Source of the DNA: an uncultured Bacillota bacterium
GTDB taxonomy: Bacteria; Bacillota; Clostridia; Lachnospirales; Lachnospiraceae
DNA: 31,320 nt
Reading direction: 5' to 3'
Assembly (NCBI GenBank): GCA_958352855.1
Contig: CATWQE010000028.1
Coordinates: forward strand, 1 to 31,320
A program made the position numbers and the translations under genes. Every line of letters begins with the position of its first letter. The stretch's first letter is position 1. This document shows, in pieces, positions 23,761 through 31,320 of the stretch. Below the pieces are notes generated by a model. The model was not told where the DNA came from. It ran no database searches and saw only the letters and a program-made list of their open reading frames with translations.

Positions 23761-23819
23761 TTCGTCACCAAAAATCTGCTGTTCGTCCCCAGAATCTTTT
23801 GGGGGCGAATTTTTATGAT
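23761..23819 (+). promoter_or_regulatory. Proposed LytTR-regulated promoter: 9-bp direct repeat with 21-bp period
   Basis: TTCGTCACC (23761-23769) and TTCGTCCCC (23782-23790) repeat with a 21-base period, the spacing known for LytTR sites. The second repeat abuts a weak -35 position (23791-23796), 17 bases before a TATGAT -10 (23814-23819). The transporter ATG follows at 23840 or 23846. Confidence 0.6.
23782..23814 (+). terminator. Terminator-like hairpin after the kinase gene, overlapping the LytTR repeat
   Basis: TTCGTCCCC (23782-23790) pairs with GGGGGCGAA (23801-23809), followed by TTTTT. It may end the regulator-kinase transcript. Its left arm is also the second direct repeat and its T-run touches the -10 of the next promoter. 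Confidence 0.65.
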
Positions 23820-23839
23820 AGGATAACCTGCGAGGTGAA

Positions 23840-25663
23840 ATGAATATGAAAATGAAAAAACATGAACAAGAAAAAAAGTACTCCATCCTCTCCAATGTGG
23901 GCTGGATGGTAAATCTGTCCTGGCACACATCAAAAGCTGCGTTTCTTCTGTGCCTGGCAGCATCCTCTCTTGAGGTTTTACTGCAGCTTACCAACCTTTA
24001 TATTGCGCCCCAGATTCTGCGCCAGGTAGAACAGCATGTACCACTGTCCCATTTGCTGCTTACCATTGGCGGCTTTACTGCAGCTCTGTTCCTGCTTATG
24101 GGATTAAAGGAATATGTGAAAACCAATGTCCGATTTCCAAGAATCACTGTGCGGACACATATTATAAGCAAAATCGAAGAAAAGAACAACACAACTTCCT
24201 ATCCCAATATATTAAAGTGGGATTTTATCAAATTGCGGGAAAAATCCAAGTATACCGTTCAAACCAATTCCTCTTCTGCGGAACATATCTGGGAGACTTT
24301 AACTTTATTTTTACAGAGTGCCGGAGGATTCGTGGTATTTCTTACCATTCTTTCCCCTCTGGATTTCCGGATTCTGCTGCTTGTGGTGCTCACCTGTTTC
24401 CTGGGCTTTCTGGTTTCCCGGTATGCCAACAACTGGCGGTATGAACACCGGGAGGAAGAAGAACAGCTTTATGCCAAAAAAATTTATATCCGTCAGAAAG
24501 CGGAATCCATCACCCTTGCCAAGGATATCCGTATCTTTGGTCTGCAAAACTGGATGGATGAAATCAATACTGCTATTCAGAATACCTACCTGGATTTCCG
24601 GCTTCGCTGTGAAAAAGTGCTGCTTTTGGGAGATATCACCGACGTAATTTTAACCATTGCCCGCAATGGAATTGCTTACGCCTATCTCCTGCATCTTACC
24701 TTGACGAAAGGACTTGGTGTATCACAGTTTTTGTTGTATTTTACTGCTTTTTCTACTTTTACCACCTGGGTTACCGGTATTTTACAGCAGCTCACAATCC
24801 TGCATAAAGAAAGCCTGGATTTGTGTTCTGTACGTGCTTTTCTGGATTATCCGGAGCCCTTCTGCTTTAAAGGCGGCAAGCCCATTCCCGCTGCCTCTGC
24901 CTATGAATTAAAGCTTGAGAAGGTTTCTTACCGCTATCCGGAAGCTGAGCAAGATACCATACACCAGATGAATCTGACTATCCATCCCGGAGAAAAACTG
25001 GCTGTGGTAGGTCTAAATGGCGCCGGAAAAACCACTCTGGTAAAGCTTCTCTGCGGACTTCTGGACCCCACCAAAGGGCAGGTGCTGTTAAACGGACAGG
25101 ATATCCGCACCTTTAACCGCAGGGAATACTACAGTCTCTTTAGCGCTGTTTTCCAGAATTATTCTCTTCTGGACGTTTCTCTGGGAGAAAATGTATCTCA
25201 GACTCCAGAAAACGGGGATGAGCAGAAAATCTGGGAATGTCTGGAAAAGGCAGGTCTGACTCAAGCTGTAGAAAAACTGCCGGATAAACTAAGCACTCAC
25301 ATTGGACGTGAGGTTTACCTGGATGGCATCCTTTTATCAGGAGGACAGACGCAGCGGCTGATGCTTGCCAGAGCCCTCTATAAAGATGGTTCCATTCTGT
25401 TTCTGGATGAGCCCACTGCTGCCTTAGACCCTCTGGCAGAGCATGATATTTATATGAAATACAGTGAAATGACAAAAGGCAAGACCTCCCTCTTTATTTC
25501 CCACCGTCTGGCATCCACCAGATTTTGCGACCGGATTCTTTATCTGGAACATGGAACCATTTTAGAAGAGGGAACACATGAAGAATTATTAAATCTTGGC
25601 GGCGCCTATGCAGAGCTTTTCGAAGTACAGAGCCGCTATTATCAGGAAGGGAGAAAGTTCTGA
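23840..25663 (+). CDS. ABC transporter, fused membrane and ATP-binding domains (first half-transporter)
   Basis: This 607-residue exporter-type protein has about six membrane segments in residues 30-330 (SKAAFLLCLAASSLEVLLQL, LLTIGGFTAALFLLMGLKEY) and a C-terminal nucleotide-binding domain. That domain shows Walker A GLNGAGKTT (about 390), Q-loop FQNYSLLD, signature LSGGQTQR (about 498), Walker B ILFLDEPTAALDP (about 520) and switch His ISHRLAS. There is no N-terminal C39 peptidase, so it would not process a GG leader. It overlaps the next transporter gene by one base (TGATG), so the two probably form a heterodimer. GAGGTG lies 8 bases before a second in-frame ATG at 23846, a possible true start. 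Substrate unknown, peptide or drug likely. Confidence 0.93.
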   Translation: MNMKMKKHEQEKKYSILSNVGWMVNLSWHTSKAAFLLCLAASSLEVLLQLTNLYIAPQILRQVEQHVPLSHLLLTIGGFTAALFLLMGLKEYVKTNVRFPRITVRTHIISKIEEKNNTTSYPNILKWDFIKLREKSKYTVQTNSSSAEHIWETLTLFLQSAGGFVVFLTILSPLDFRILLLVVLTCFLGFLVSRYANNWRYEHREEEEQLYAKKIYIRQKAESITLAKDIRIFGLQNWMDEINTAIQNTYLDFRLRCEKVLLLGDITDVILTIARNGIAYAYLLHLTLTKGLGVSQFLLYFTAFSTFTTWVTGILQQLTILHKESLDLCSVRAFLDYPEPFCFKGGKPIPAASAYELKLEKVSYRYPEAEQDTIHQMNLTIHPGEKLAVVGLNGAGKTTLVKLLCGLLDPTKGQVLLNGQDIRTFNRREYYSLFSAVFQNYSLLDVSLGENVSQTPENGDEQKIWECLEKAGLTQAVEKLPDKLSTHIGREVYLDGILLSGGQTQRLMLARALYKDGSILFLDEPTAALDPLAEHDIYMKYSEMTKGKTSLFISHRLASTRFCDRILYLEHGTILEEGTHEELLNLGGAYAELFEVQSRYYQEGRKF

Positions 25664-27537
25664 TGAAACATCAAAAAGATACATTAAAAGCTGCGCTGAC
25701 ACTCCAGCATCAGGGAACCACTTTGCTTCACAGGATTAATCCAAAATTTTTCCCTGTTACTACATTCTTTGCCCTTGTATCCGCGGTAACTCCTTATGTC
25801 ACCGTATATTTTTCCGCAAAGCTTCTTCAGGAGCTTTCCCGGGGCCGCCGCCCAGACGTCCTTCTTGGATGGGCAATGGCCGCTGTACTTTGTACAGGTA
25901 TTTTCACCCTCTTAAAAGTATTCCTGAATCAAAGGTATGAAACCTATTATGAGGATCTTTACGGACGCAAGGAGGTTCTCTTTTCCCACAAAATGTTTCA
26001 TCTGGACTATGCAGACATTGATAACCAGGAAGTCCAGGGGCTGCGCTCTAAAATCCGCCAGAACGAAAACTGGTCCAGTTGGGGACTTATGCGGACTCCG
26101 GAACATTATCAACAGGGACTTACCAGTCTTTTCGGTATATTAAGCGGTATTACTCTTACGGTTTCCCTGTTTACCTCCCCTGTGCCGGAAACCAGCGGAT
26201 GGCTCACGCTTTTGAATCACCCTGTTTTTATCCTTGTACTGGTTTCCTGTATTATTCTGGTAAGCCTTCTGGCCGGACATCTTGCTGGAAAAGCGGTTGC
26301 CATATGGAGTAACATGGCTGAAAACGCCACTTTTTCCAACCGGCTTTTTGCCTACTTTGGAGATTTTGGAGAAAAAGAAAATCGCAGTGAGGATGTCCGC
26401 CTTTACAATCAGCAGAACCTTGTACACCACTATTCCAAGTCCCTTTCTGCCTCATGCTTTGGTGGTAGTGCTTCTATGGCAAAGCATACTCTTGCTTCCA
26501 TGGGACTATACTCTGCTGTGGGAACTGCCCTCACTGCCCTGCTGACCGGGTGTATTTATGTGTTTACCTGCTTAAAGGCCTGGGGTGGCGCTTTTGACGT
26601 TGGAAGTATTACCCAGTATGTGGGAGCTGTTACCGCCCTTGCCGCGAATATATTTTCCCTGGTGCAGCTCATTGGACAGCTAAAAGCCAATGCTCCGTAT
26701 CTGGAGCAGACCTTTACCTTCCTGGATTTGCCCAACTCCATGTACCAGGGCAGTCTTACTACAGAAAAGCGTTCTGACCGAAAATATGAAGTGGAATTTC
26801 AGGATGTATCCTTCCGATATCCAGGGGCTTCCAACTGGTCTCTTCGCCATGTATCTCTGAAGTTTACCATTGGCAGCCGTCTGGCCATTGTGGGAGAAAA
26901 CGGAAGCGGAAAAACCACATTTATTAAATTATTGTGCCGCCTCTATGACCCCCAGGAAGGTCACATTCTCTTAAACGGAATTGACATCCGCAAATACAAG
27001 TATGACGATTACATGGATATTTTCTCTGTGGTGTTCCAGGATTTCCAGCTTCTCTCCCAGCCTCTTGGGGCTAACGTAGCCGGAACCGGAACTTATGACA
27101 AAAAGCGGGTGGAAAAAGCCCTCCTGGACGCTGGTTTTAAAGAACGCCTTGCCTCCATGCCAAAAGGACTTGATACCCCTTTGTATAAAGATTTTGCCGA
27201 AAACGGGGTGGAGGTTTCCGGCGGGGAAGCCCAGAAAATTGCCATTGCCAGAGCCCTTTATAAGGATGCCCCATTCATCATCCTAGATGAACCAACGGCT
27301 GCTCTTGACCCTGTTGCCGAAGCGGAAATTTACGCCCGTTTCAACGAAATCTCCGGAGACCGCACAGCCATTTACATTAGTCACCGCCTGTCCTCCTGCA
27401 AATTCTGCGATGAAATCGTGGTGTTCCATGATGGACAGATTCTGGAAAAAGGCACCCATGAAGAACTCCTGGCATTAGAACATGGCAAATATGCACAGTT
27501 GTGGAATGCGCAGGCGCAGTATTATACTGAAAATTAA
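25663..27537 (+). CDS. ABC transporter, fused membrane and ATP-binding domains (second half-transporter)
   Basis: The 624-residue partner of the previous protein has membrane segments in the first 340 residues (FFALVSAVTPYVTVYFSAKLL, VFILVLVSCIILVSLLAGHLAG, ALTALLTGCIYVFTCLKAWG). Its nucleotide-binding domain has Walker A GENGSGKTT (about 410), Q-loop FQDFQLLS, signature VSGGEAQK (about 517), Walker B FIILDEPTAALDP and switch His ISHRLSS. Both catalytic sets look intact. Translational coupling to the upstream gene and the regulator-kinase pair just before suggest a regulated exporter, for example for a peptide or an antimicrobial. No immunity or precursor peptide gene was found nearby. Confidence 0.93.
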   Translation: MKHQKDTLKAALTLQHQGTTLLHRINPKFFPVTTFFALVSAVTPYVTVYFSAKLLQELSRGRRPDVLLGWAMAAVLCTGIFTLLKVFLNQRYETYYEDLYGRKEVLFSHKMFHLDYADIDNQEVQGLRSKIRQNENWSSWGLMRTPEHYQQGLTSLFGILSGITLTVSLFTSPVPETSGWLTLLNHPVFILVLVSCIILVSLLAGHLAGKAVAIWSNMAENATFSNRLFAYFGDFGEKENRSEDVRLYNQQNLVHHYSKSLSASCFGGSASMAKHTLASMGLYSAVGTALTALLTGCIYVFTCLKAWGGAFDVGSITQYVGAVTALAANIFSLVQLIGQLKANAPYLEQTFTFLDLPNSMYQGSLTTEKRSDRKYEVEFQDVSFRYPGASNWSLRHVSLKFTIGSRLAIVGENGSGKTTFIKLLCRLYDPQEGHILLNGIDIRKYKYDDYMDIFSVVFQDFQLLSQPLGANVAGTGTYDKKRVEKALLDAGFKERLASMPKGLDTPLYKDFAENGVEVSGGEAQKIAIARALYKDAPFIILDEPTAALDPVAEAEIYARFNEISGDRTAIYISHRLSSCKFCDEIVVFHDGQILEKGTHEELLALEHGKYAQLWNAQAQYYTEN

Positions 27538-27549
27538 GTCTTCTCACTC

Positions 27550-27607
27550 AAAAAGAAGCCTTGAGAACCTCCTCTTTCATCACATAAGGTTCTCACAGCT
27601 TCTTTTT
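27550..27607. terminator. Bidirectional terminator between convergent genes
   Basis: AAAAAGAAGC (27550-27559) pairs with GCTTCTTTTT (27598-27607), with an inner TGAGAACCT/AGGTTCTCA stem, giving T-runs on both strands. It serves the ABC genes (plus) and the membrane protein gene ending at 27593 (minus), overlapping its last codons. Confidence 0.85.
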
Positions 27608-28846
27608 AATTTCCCTATACACTTCCCGAAATCTTTTCACACTTTGAAAATCTGCCTGCCCTCCGTATCTGGCATCCAGATAAATCTGACGCAGCTCCTG
27701 ACACTGAGTATAAATTTGAGGATTCTTCTTTTGGCTTTCCTGCAAGTCCTGGCTGGTAGTACTGATTTCAATGGAATTTCCCTGTTCCTGACACAGTTTC
27801 ATGTAATTTCCGTACTCCCTGCGAATCTGCCGCACCCAAAAACTGTCTTTACCTCCAGGAAAAGCTGCTGCTTTTTCAGTTTCTCCTCTGAAAACAGAAA
27901 CCACTTCCTGATATCCCCTTTCCTCTGTTCTTCGCTTCCCAAGCCAGATAAAAAAGTAAATGGTACCAGCCACACAAAGCAGCACCAGCAAAACCTGGAA
28001 AAGCAGTACCAGCCAGGAGGTATTCCCACCAGAACTTACCGCCTCTCTTTTCAGCATCTCCTCCCCGGTCTCAAAAACCATAAATAGTTCCTCTGTCACC
28101 TGGCCTTCTATGTGAAACAGGGAAAGAATCCACTGAATTCCCACCAGAAGATTCCCCACCAGGAATCCCAGAATGTTCGTCACCAACAACAGAACCGGCA
28201 AAATCCAAGATTCATATATCCACTGGACACCTCTCAGGCATCCCCGTATCACCACAGGTCTGCTAAGAAGAAACAGAGTCAAAAAGAAGCCTCCTATGAA
28301 AAGAAGATTTTGTTTTTGAAATTCCCTACTTAAATACACCTTTGGATCATGACGCAAGGTACGAAGAAGCAAAACCAACCCTCCGGCAGTGAGAATGGCA
28401 AAAGGCAGTGAAATGGTAAGCAGACCTTCCGTCTGTCCTAAAAGTGCCAAAGCTGCTGAAAAAATCAAAACTGCCTTCCAAAACACCTGGAATAAATCTG
28501 CCTCTCTGCTCCAGAAAAAAGGATATTCCTTTTTCACTATCATTCTTCCTGTATACACAGTTGCCGGTAATAAAATTACAAGCTCTGTCAACCGCCCCCA
28601 GGCAGTCACAAACGCTGTCAGCAACAGAACTAAGAGAAGCCTGGACTGTTGCTTTTTCTCCTGGAACCGAAAGGAGCTGCCATAAATCACACTAAGCCAC
28701 AACACCCCCAGGACACTTCTAACCAGCACTTCTTCTCCTGTGACAGAACTGCCAAAATATCTGGCAAATCCATAAACAATACTTCCTGCAAACGTAGCAT
28801 AAAAAGATAAGTCTGTAAACATTCTAAGGCCTTGCATCCAGATCAC
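27593..28846 (-). CDS. Multi-pass membrane protein of a MoxR-DUF58 operon, DUF4129-like C-terminus
   Basis: A protein of about 417 residues with several hydrophobic segments in the first 230 residues, another at about 295-315 (LVLLFQVLLVLLCVAGTIYFFIWLG), and a cytosolic tail whose RYGGQADFQSVKRFREVYREIKKK resembles the DUF4129 end of transglutaminase-type membrane proteins. No catalytic transglutaminase domain is seen. The start is uncertain: I use GTG at 28846 because GGAGGTG lies 6 bases before it. An ATG at 28861 gives 422 residues and one at 28822 is also possible. It overlaps the DUF58 gene, so the three genes from MoxR are one operon. Confidence 0.75.
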   Translation of the reverse strand: MIWMQGLRMFTDLSFYATFAGSIVYGFARYFGSSVTGEEVLVRSVLGVLWLSVIYGSSFRFQEKKQQSRLLLVLLLTAFVTAWGRLTELVILLPATVYTGRMIVKKEYPFFWSREADLFQVFWKAVLIFSAALALLGQTEGLLTISLPFAILTAGGLVLLLRTLRHDPKVYLSREFQKQNLLFIGGFFLTLFLLSRPVVIRGCLRGVQWIYESWILPVLLLVTNILGFLVGNLLVGIQWILSLFHIEGQVTEELFMVFETGEEMLKREAVSSGGNTSWLVLLFQVLLVLLCVAGTIYFFIWLGKRRTEERGYQEVVSVFRGETEKAAAFPGGKDSFWVRQIRREYGNYMKLCQEQGNSIEISTTSQDLQESQKKNPQIYTQCQELRQIYLDARYGGQADFQSVKRFREVYREIKKKL

Positions 28847-29939
28847 AGTCCTCACCTCCATCTATCTCACAGCCATATAAAAGAAGCAGATTTTCTCCTA
28901 TCTCCTGCTGTAAATGCCTAAATTCCCGACACTGTTCAAAATCTTCCCGAAAAGGCGTAATCAGAACCACACCTTTTGATAATTCCCCTTTGGCAAGCTC
29001 CAGCAGTTTTTCTCTGGAAAAAGCGGCCTCATACAATCCCCTTCCCAGACATTCCAAAATTTTTAAAAAATGTCTGTGTCCAAGTCCCTCTCTCACCATG
29101 TGGAAATCCCCTGCTGCTCCTGCCTGTTTTCCATTGGTACAAAACACATATTTTATTCCTTTGTTCTCTAACTCCTCACAAACACTTCTGGCAAGGCAAT
29201 AGCAAACTTCCAGAACTTTTTCCTTTTGCCGGTAATCTGTCCCACTATAATCCGTCTCTATATTAAGCAATACCGTAAGCACCGGTTCAACCGTATGGTC
29301 ATATTCTTTCACCATGAGGATTCTGCTGTGCGCGCTTTGTTTCCAGTCAATCTGCTTCATAGGCTCCCGTCCGGTATATTCCCTGTATCCTGCTGTCATG
29401 AGTGGGTCTTCATACAGATACCGCCGGACAGAAATATCCCCCAGAAAGCTTCCCATCAGCTCTTGGATTTTTTGCTCTGGCAATGATTTTGGCGCAGCAA
29501 TCACTTCCCGAAAAATTGCCACTTCTCTTCTTGTCTCACACAGTCCCAAAAAATCCCCGCCAAAAAGATTGGGATGAGAGAGCACATAACGCCCCCTCCC
29601 TGAAATCTTTACCGGAATTTTCAGTTCCACCTGCTGTCCTGGCCGCATCCAGACAGACGTTTCCACAGAGCCTCCGCCTTGTCCACTCTCTTTTGCAAAC
29701 CGCAGGGCACTTTCCATCACCTGAATATCCCCGTCAAAATACATCTTCACTTTCACATAAGGAATGGGCCATTTACAGCGGTTCTCTATTTCAATGAGAA
29801 TAAAAAACACCTCTCCGGCATCTACAATATTCTCTTCTGGTCTGTAGGTACTTTGAACTCCCTGCAGTCCATGAACAATCATCCACTTTTGAAGAGCAAA
29901 TCCCACCAGAACCAGAAGCAACACAAAAAACAAAATCAT
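28824..29939 (-). CDS. DUF58-domain membrane-anchored protein
   Basis: The 371-residue protein has an N-terminal membrane segment (MILFFVLLLVLVGFALQKW), a beta-rich domain (about 30-160, with KISGRGRYVLSHPNLFGGDFLGL) and the DUF58 core (about 175-215, YLYEDPLMTAGYREYTGREPM then IDWKQSAHSR). The C-terminal domain is VWA-like. DUF58 proteins are regularly paired with MoxR ATPases, which are thought to act as chaperones on them; the biological role of this pair is unsettled. The start overlaps the MoxR stop by four bases (ATGA). Confidence 0.92.
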   Translation of the reverse strand: MILFFVLLLVLVGFALQKWMIVHGLQGVQSTYRPEENIVDAGEVFFILIEIENRCKWPIPYVKVKMYFDGDIQVMESALRFAKESGQGGGSVETSVWMRPGQQVELKIPVKISGRGRYVLSHPNLFGGDFLGLCETRREVAIFREVIAAPKSLPEQKIQELMGSFLGDISVRRYLYEDPLMTAGYREYTGREPMKQIDWKQSAHSRILMVKEYDHTVEPVLTVLLNIETDYSGTDYRQKEKVLEVCYCLARSVCEELENKGIKYVFCTNGKQAGAAGDFHMVREGLGHRHFLKILECLGRGLYEAAFSREKLLELAKGELSKGVVLITPFREDFEQCREFRHLQQEIGENLLLLYGCEIDGGEDCDLDARP

Positions 29940-30877
29940 AGCTTCTCCAGCGGCACTGGCACCTGCTGCAAAATACGCTGCAGGAATCTGGCAGTTGATG
30001 CGGTGTTCTGTCTGCCCTGGGAAAGCCGATGAGTTAAAACATAAGGCGCCATGGATTTTACATCTTCCGGGATCACATAATCTCTTCCTGAAAATGCCGC
30101 GGTTGCCTGGGCTGCCTTATAAAGCGCCTGTGCTCCTCTGGTAGAAACCCCACAGACAAAATTGCTCTCATTCCTGGTGGCTTCAATGATATTCATAAGA
30201 TACCCCAGCACCTCTTTGGACATTTTCACCTCCTGATAATGAATCCGCACATAGGCTGTTTCTTCTTCTGTGACTGCCTGTTCAAGGGAATCCAGAATAG
30301 ACACAGCAGACGGTCTGGCTAATACCTGCATTTCCTGTTCTCTGGTCATATATCCCAGAGAAAGTTCCATGAAAAACCGGTCAATCTGCGCATCTGGCAA
30401 AGGAAACGTACCATAGGATTCCAAAGGATTCTGAGTGGCCATAACAAAAAATAGCTCTTCCAGTCTCTTCGTCACTCCATCTACAGTAATCTGACGCTCC
30501 TCCATAGCTTCCAGAAGGCTGGACTGAGTTCTTGGCGTGGCCCGGTTAATTTCGTCCGCCAAAATCATATTAGAAAATAACGGTCCAGGCCGAAATTCAA
30601 ACTCCCCTGTTTTCTGATTATAGAAATTAATTCCCGTCAGATCCGAAGGAACCAAATCCGGCGTAAACTGAATTCTTTTAAAATCGCTGCCAATTGTTTT
30701 AGCAAATGCGCGAAGCAGCATAGTTTTCCCTGTACCGGGAATATCCTCCAAAAGCACATGACCCGAACAAACAAAACAGGTCAGCACAAGAGAAATCACA
30801 TTCTCCTTACCCACAATAACTTTGGAACAATTCTCAACCACCTTTTTATGGTAGTCCTGAAAGTATGAAAGCTTCAT
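29936..30877 (-). CDS. MoxR-family AAA ATPase
   Basis: The 313-residue cytosolic ATPase has Walker A EDIPGTGKT (44-52), Walker B NMILADEINRA (103-113), sensor-1 FFVMATQNPLESYGTFPLPDAQIDRF and an arginine finger/lid region (STRGAQALYKAAQA) typical of MoxR. These proteins serve as chaperones maturing VWA or DUF58 partners, here the next gene. It opens the operon, with a promoter at 30917-30945 and a GGAGAGGGGG ribosome site. Confidence 0.95.
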   Translation of the reverse strand: MKLSYFQDYHKKVVENCSKVIVGKENVISLVLTCFVCSGHVLLEDIPGTGKTMLLRAFAKTIGSDFKRIQFTPDLVPSDLTGINFYNQKTGEFEFRPGPLFSNMILADEINRATPRTQSSLLEAMEERQITVDGVTKRLEELFFVMATQNPLESYGTFPLPDAQIDRFFMELSLGYMTREQEMQVLARPSAVSILDSLEQAVTEEETAYVRIHYQEVKMSKEVLGYLMNIIEATRNESNFVCGVSTRGAQALYKAAQATAAFSGRDYVIPEDVKSMAPYVLTHRLSQGRQNTASTARFLQRILQQVPVPLEKL

Positions 30878-30916
30878 AAATTTCCCCCTCTCCTTTCAAT
30901 CTATATATTGTTACTT

Positions 30917-30945
30917 ATTCTACTCTACAAAATTCTTTTTGTCTA
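30917..30945 (-). promoter_or_regulatory. Sigma-A promoter of the MoxR operon
   Basis: On the minus strand TAGACA (30940-30945) and TAGAAT (30917-30922) are separated by exactly 17 bases, about 40 bases before the MoxR ATG. The rest of the 225-base gap to 31102 shows only an imperfect hairpin (31033-31067). Confidence 0.72.
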
Positions 30946-31032
30946 ATCGAAATTACGATTTTATAGGACTCCTCTGCCTTCTTATTTTCATTAACTTTGA
31001 TATCTGCCTGAATTGGCTTGATTTTCAGTCTG

Positions 31033-31067
31033 TTCCCGAAAAGTGTGTTTCTTACACCTTCCGGGAA
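31033..31067. repeat. Imperfect hairpin downstream of the Rpn-like gene
   Basis: TTCCCGAAAAGTGTGT (31033-31048) pairs with ACACCTTCCGGGAA (31054-31067), with two G-U pairs. On the minus strand no T-run follows, so it is a weak terminator at best. Confidence 0.45.
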
Positions 31068-31102
31068 TGTTTAGATTTATTACATTAGACACATGTTTTT
31101 CA

Positions 31103-31320
31103 TTACTTTGTTACAGGTTCTGATTCGAAAATCCACTCCCGAACCATCTCCACATCCACTTCCAAGACTTCTGCAATAGCTTCATCAGCATAGCCTTTCT
31201 TATGCATATTCAAAGCAGTATTCTGGGCTTTTGCCTGTTCCCCTTCCAGTTTACCTTCTAATCGGCCTTCCTGTCTTCCGGCTTCCCTTTCATCCCGCAT
31301 CATTTCCTCAAAAATCATAA
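31103..31320 (-). CDS. Rpn-family recombination-promoting nuclease / putative transposase, C-terminal fragment
   Basis: At least 72 residues are visible and the frame stays open to the window edge, so the N-terminal part lies outside. The visible part has the family tail: an acidic start (MIFEEMMRDEREAG), a Gly-Glu-rich repeat (RQEGRLEGKLEGEQ) and a helical end reading ALNMHKKGYADEAIAEVLEVDVEMVREWI. These are typical of PD-(D/E)XK nuclease family proteins (Rpn/PDDEXK_2, YhgA-like). The catalytic domain itself is not in view, so activity cannot be judged. It ends about 150 bases before the MoxR promoter. Confidence 0.8.
   Translation of the reverse strand, partial: MIFEEMMRDEREAGRQEGRLEGKLEGEQAKAQNTALNMHKKGYADEAIAEVLEVDVEMVREWIFESEPVTK

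Noticed and set aside
1..31320. CRISPR array, prophage or conjugative element
   Set aside because: No regularly spaced repeats, capsid, integrase or relaxase genes were seen on either strand.

Overview
The window looks like chromosomal DNA of a gut Firmicute, probably a Lachnospiraceae member close to Blautia or Ruminococcus. This is inferred from gene families (AsnA, DUF134, DUF975, GHKL/LytTR, LplB/YtcP-type sugar permeases, Rpn nuclease), the moderate GC content and the strong GGAGG ribosome sites. No phage, CRISPR array or complete insertion sequence is visible.

Left end (1-2534, minus strand): a three-gene operon encodes a DUF134 DNA-binding protein, a NifX/NifB-like cofactor-binding protein and a MinD-like ATPase with two [4Fe-4S] motifs (cut by the window edge). 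It has a near-consensus promoter flanked by an inverted repeat. Ammonia-dependent asparagine synthetase asnA follows with its own promoter and a strong terminator.

Main block (2628-18993, minus strand): a locus for glucuronic-acid-decorated xylan fragments. Unit A is an SGNH acetylesterase followed by a large GH2 enzyme, closed by an 18-bp terminator hairpin. Unit B is GH67 alpha-glucuronidase, two sugar ABC permeases, a lipoprotein binding protein, a GH115 alpha-glucuronidase and a zinc alcohol dehydrogenase. No enzyme has a signal peptide and no transport ATPase is encoded, so oligosaccharides are probably imported by a shared ATPase and debranched in the cytoplasm. An AraC-family regulator lies just upstream, ending in a run of ten G. 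Both units carry the same two-box GCAA motif (boxes 21 bp apart) at exactly the same distance from a -10 box, which I propose is the AraC operator. The AraC gene is itself the last gene of a DUF975 - DivIVA-like - AraC cluster.

Right half, plus strand (20448-27537): tRNA-Arg(ACG) with a perfect consensus promoter; an 'ABC-class' P-loop ATPase; a LytTR response regulator; a GHKL kinase with no membrane segment; and two ABC transporter half-molecules. A 9-bp direct repeat with 21-bp period sits directly before the transporter promoter, the layout expected for a LytTR site, so this is probably a self-contained signalling/export module.

Right end (27593-31320, minus strand): a MoxR AAA ATPase - DUF58 - membrane protein operon with a clear promoter, then the C-terminal part of an Rpn-family nuclease running off the window.
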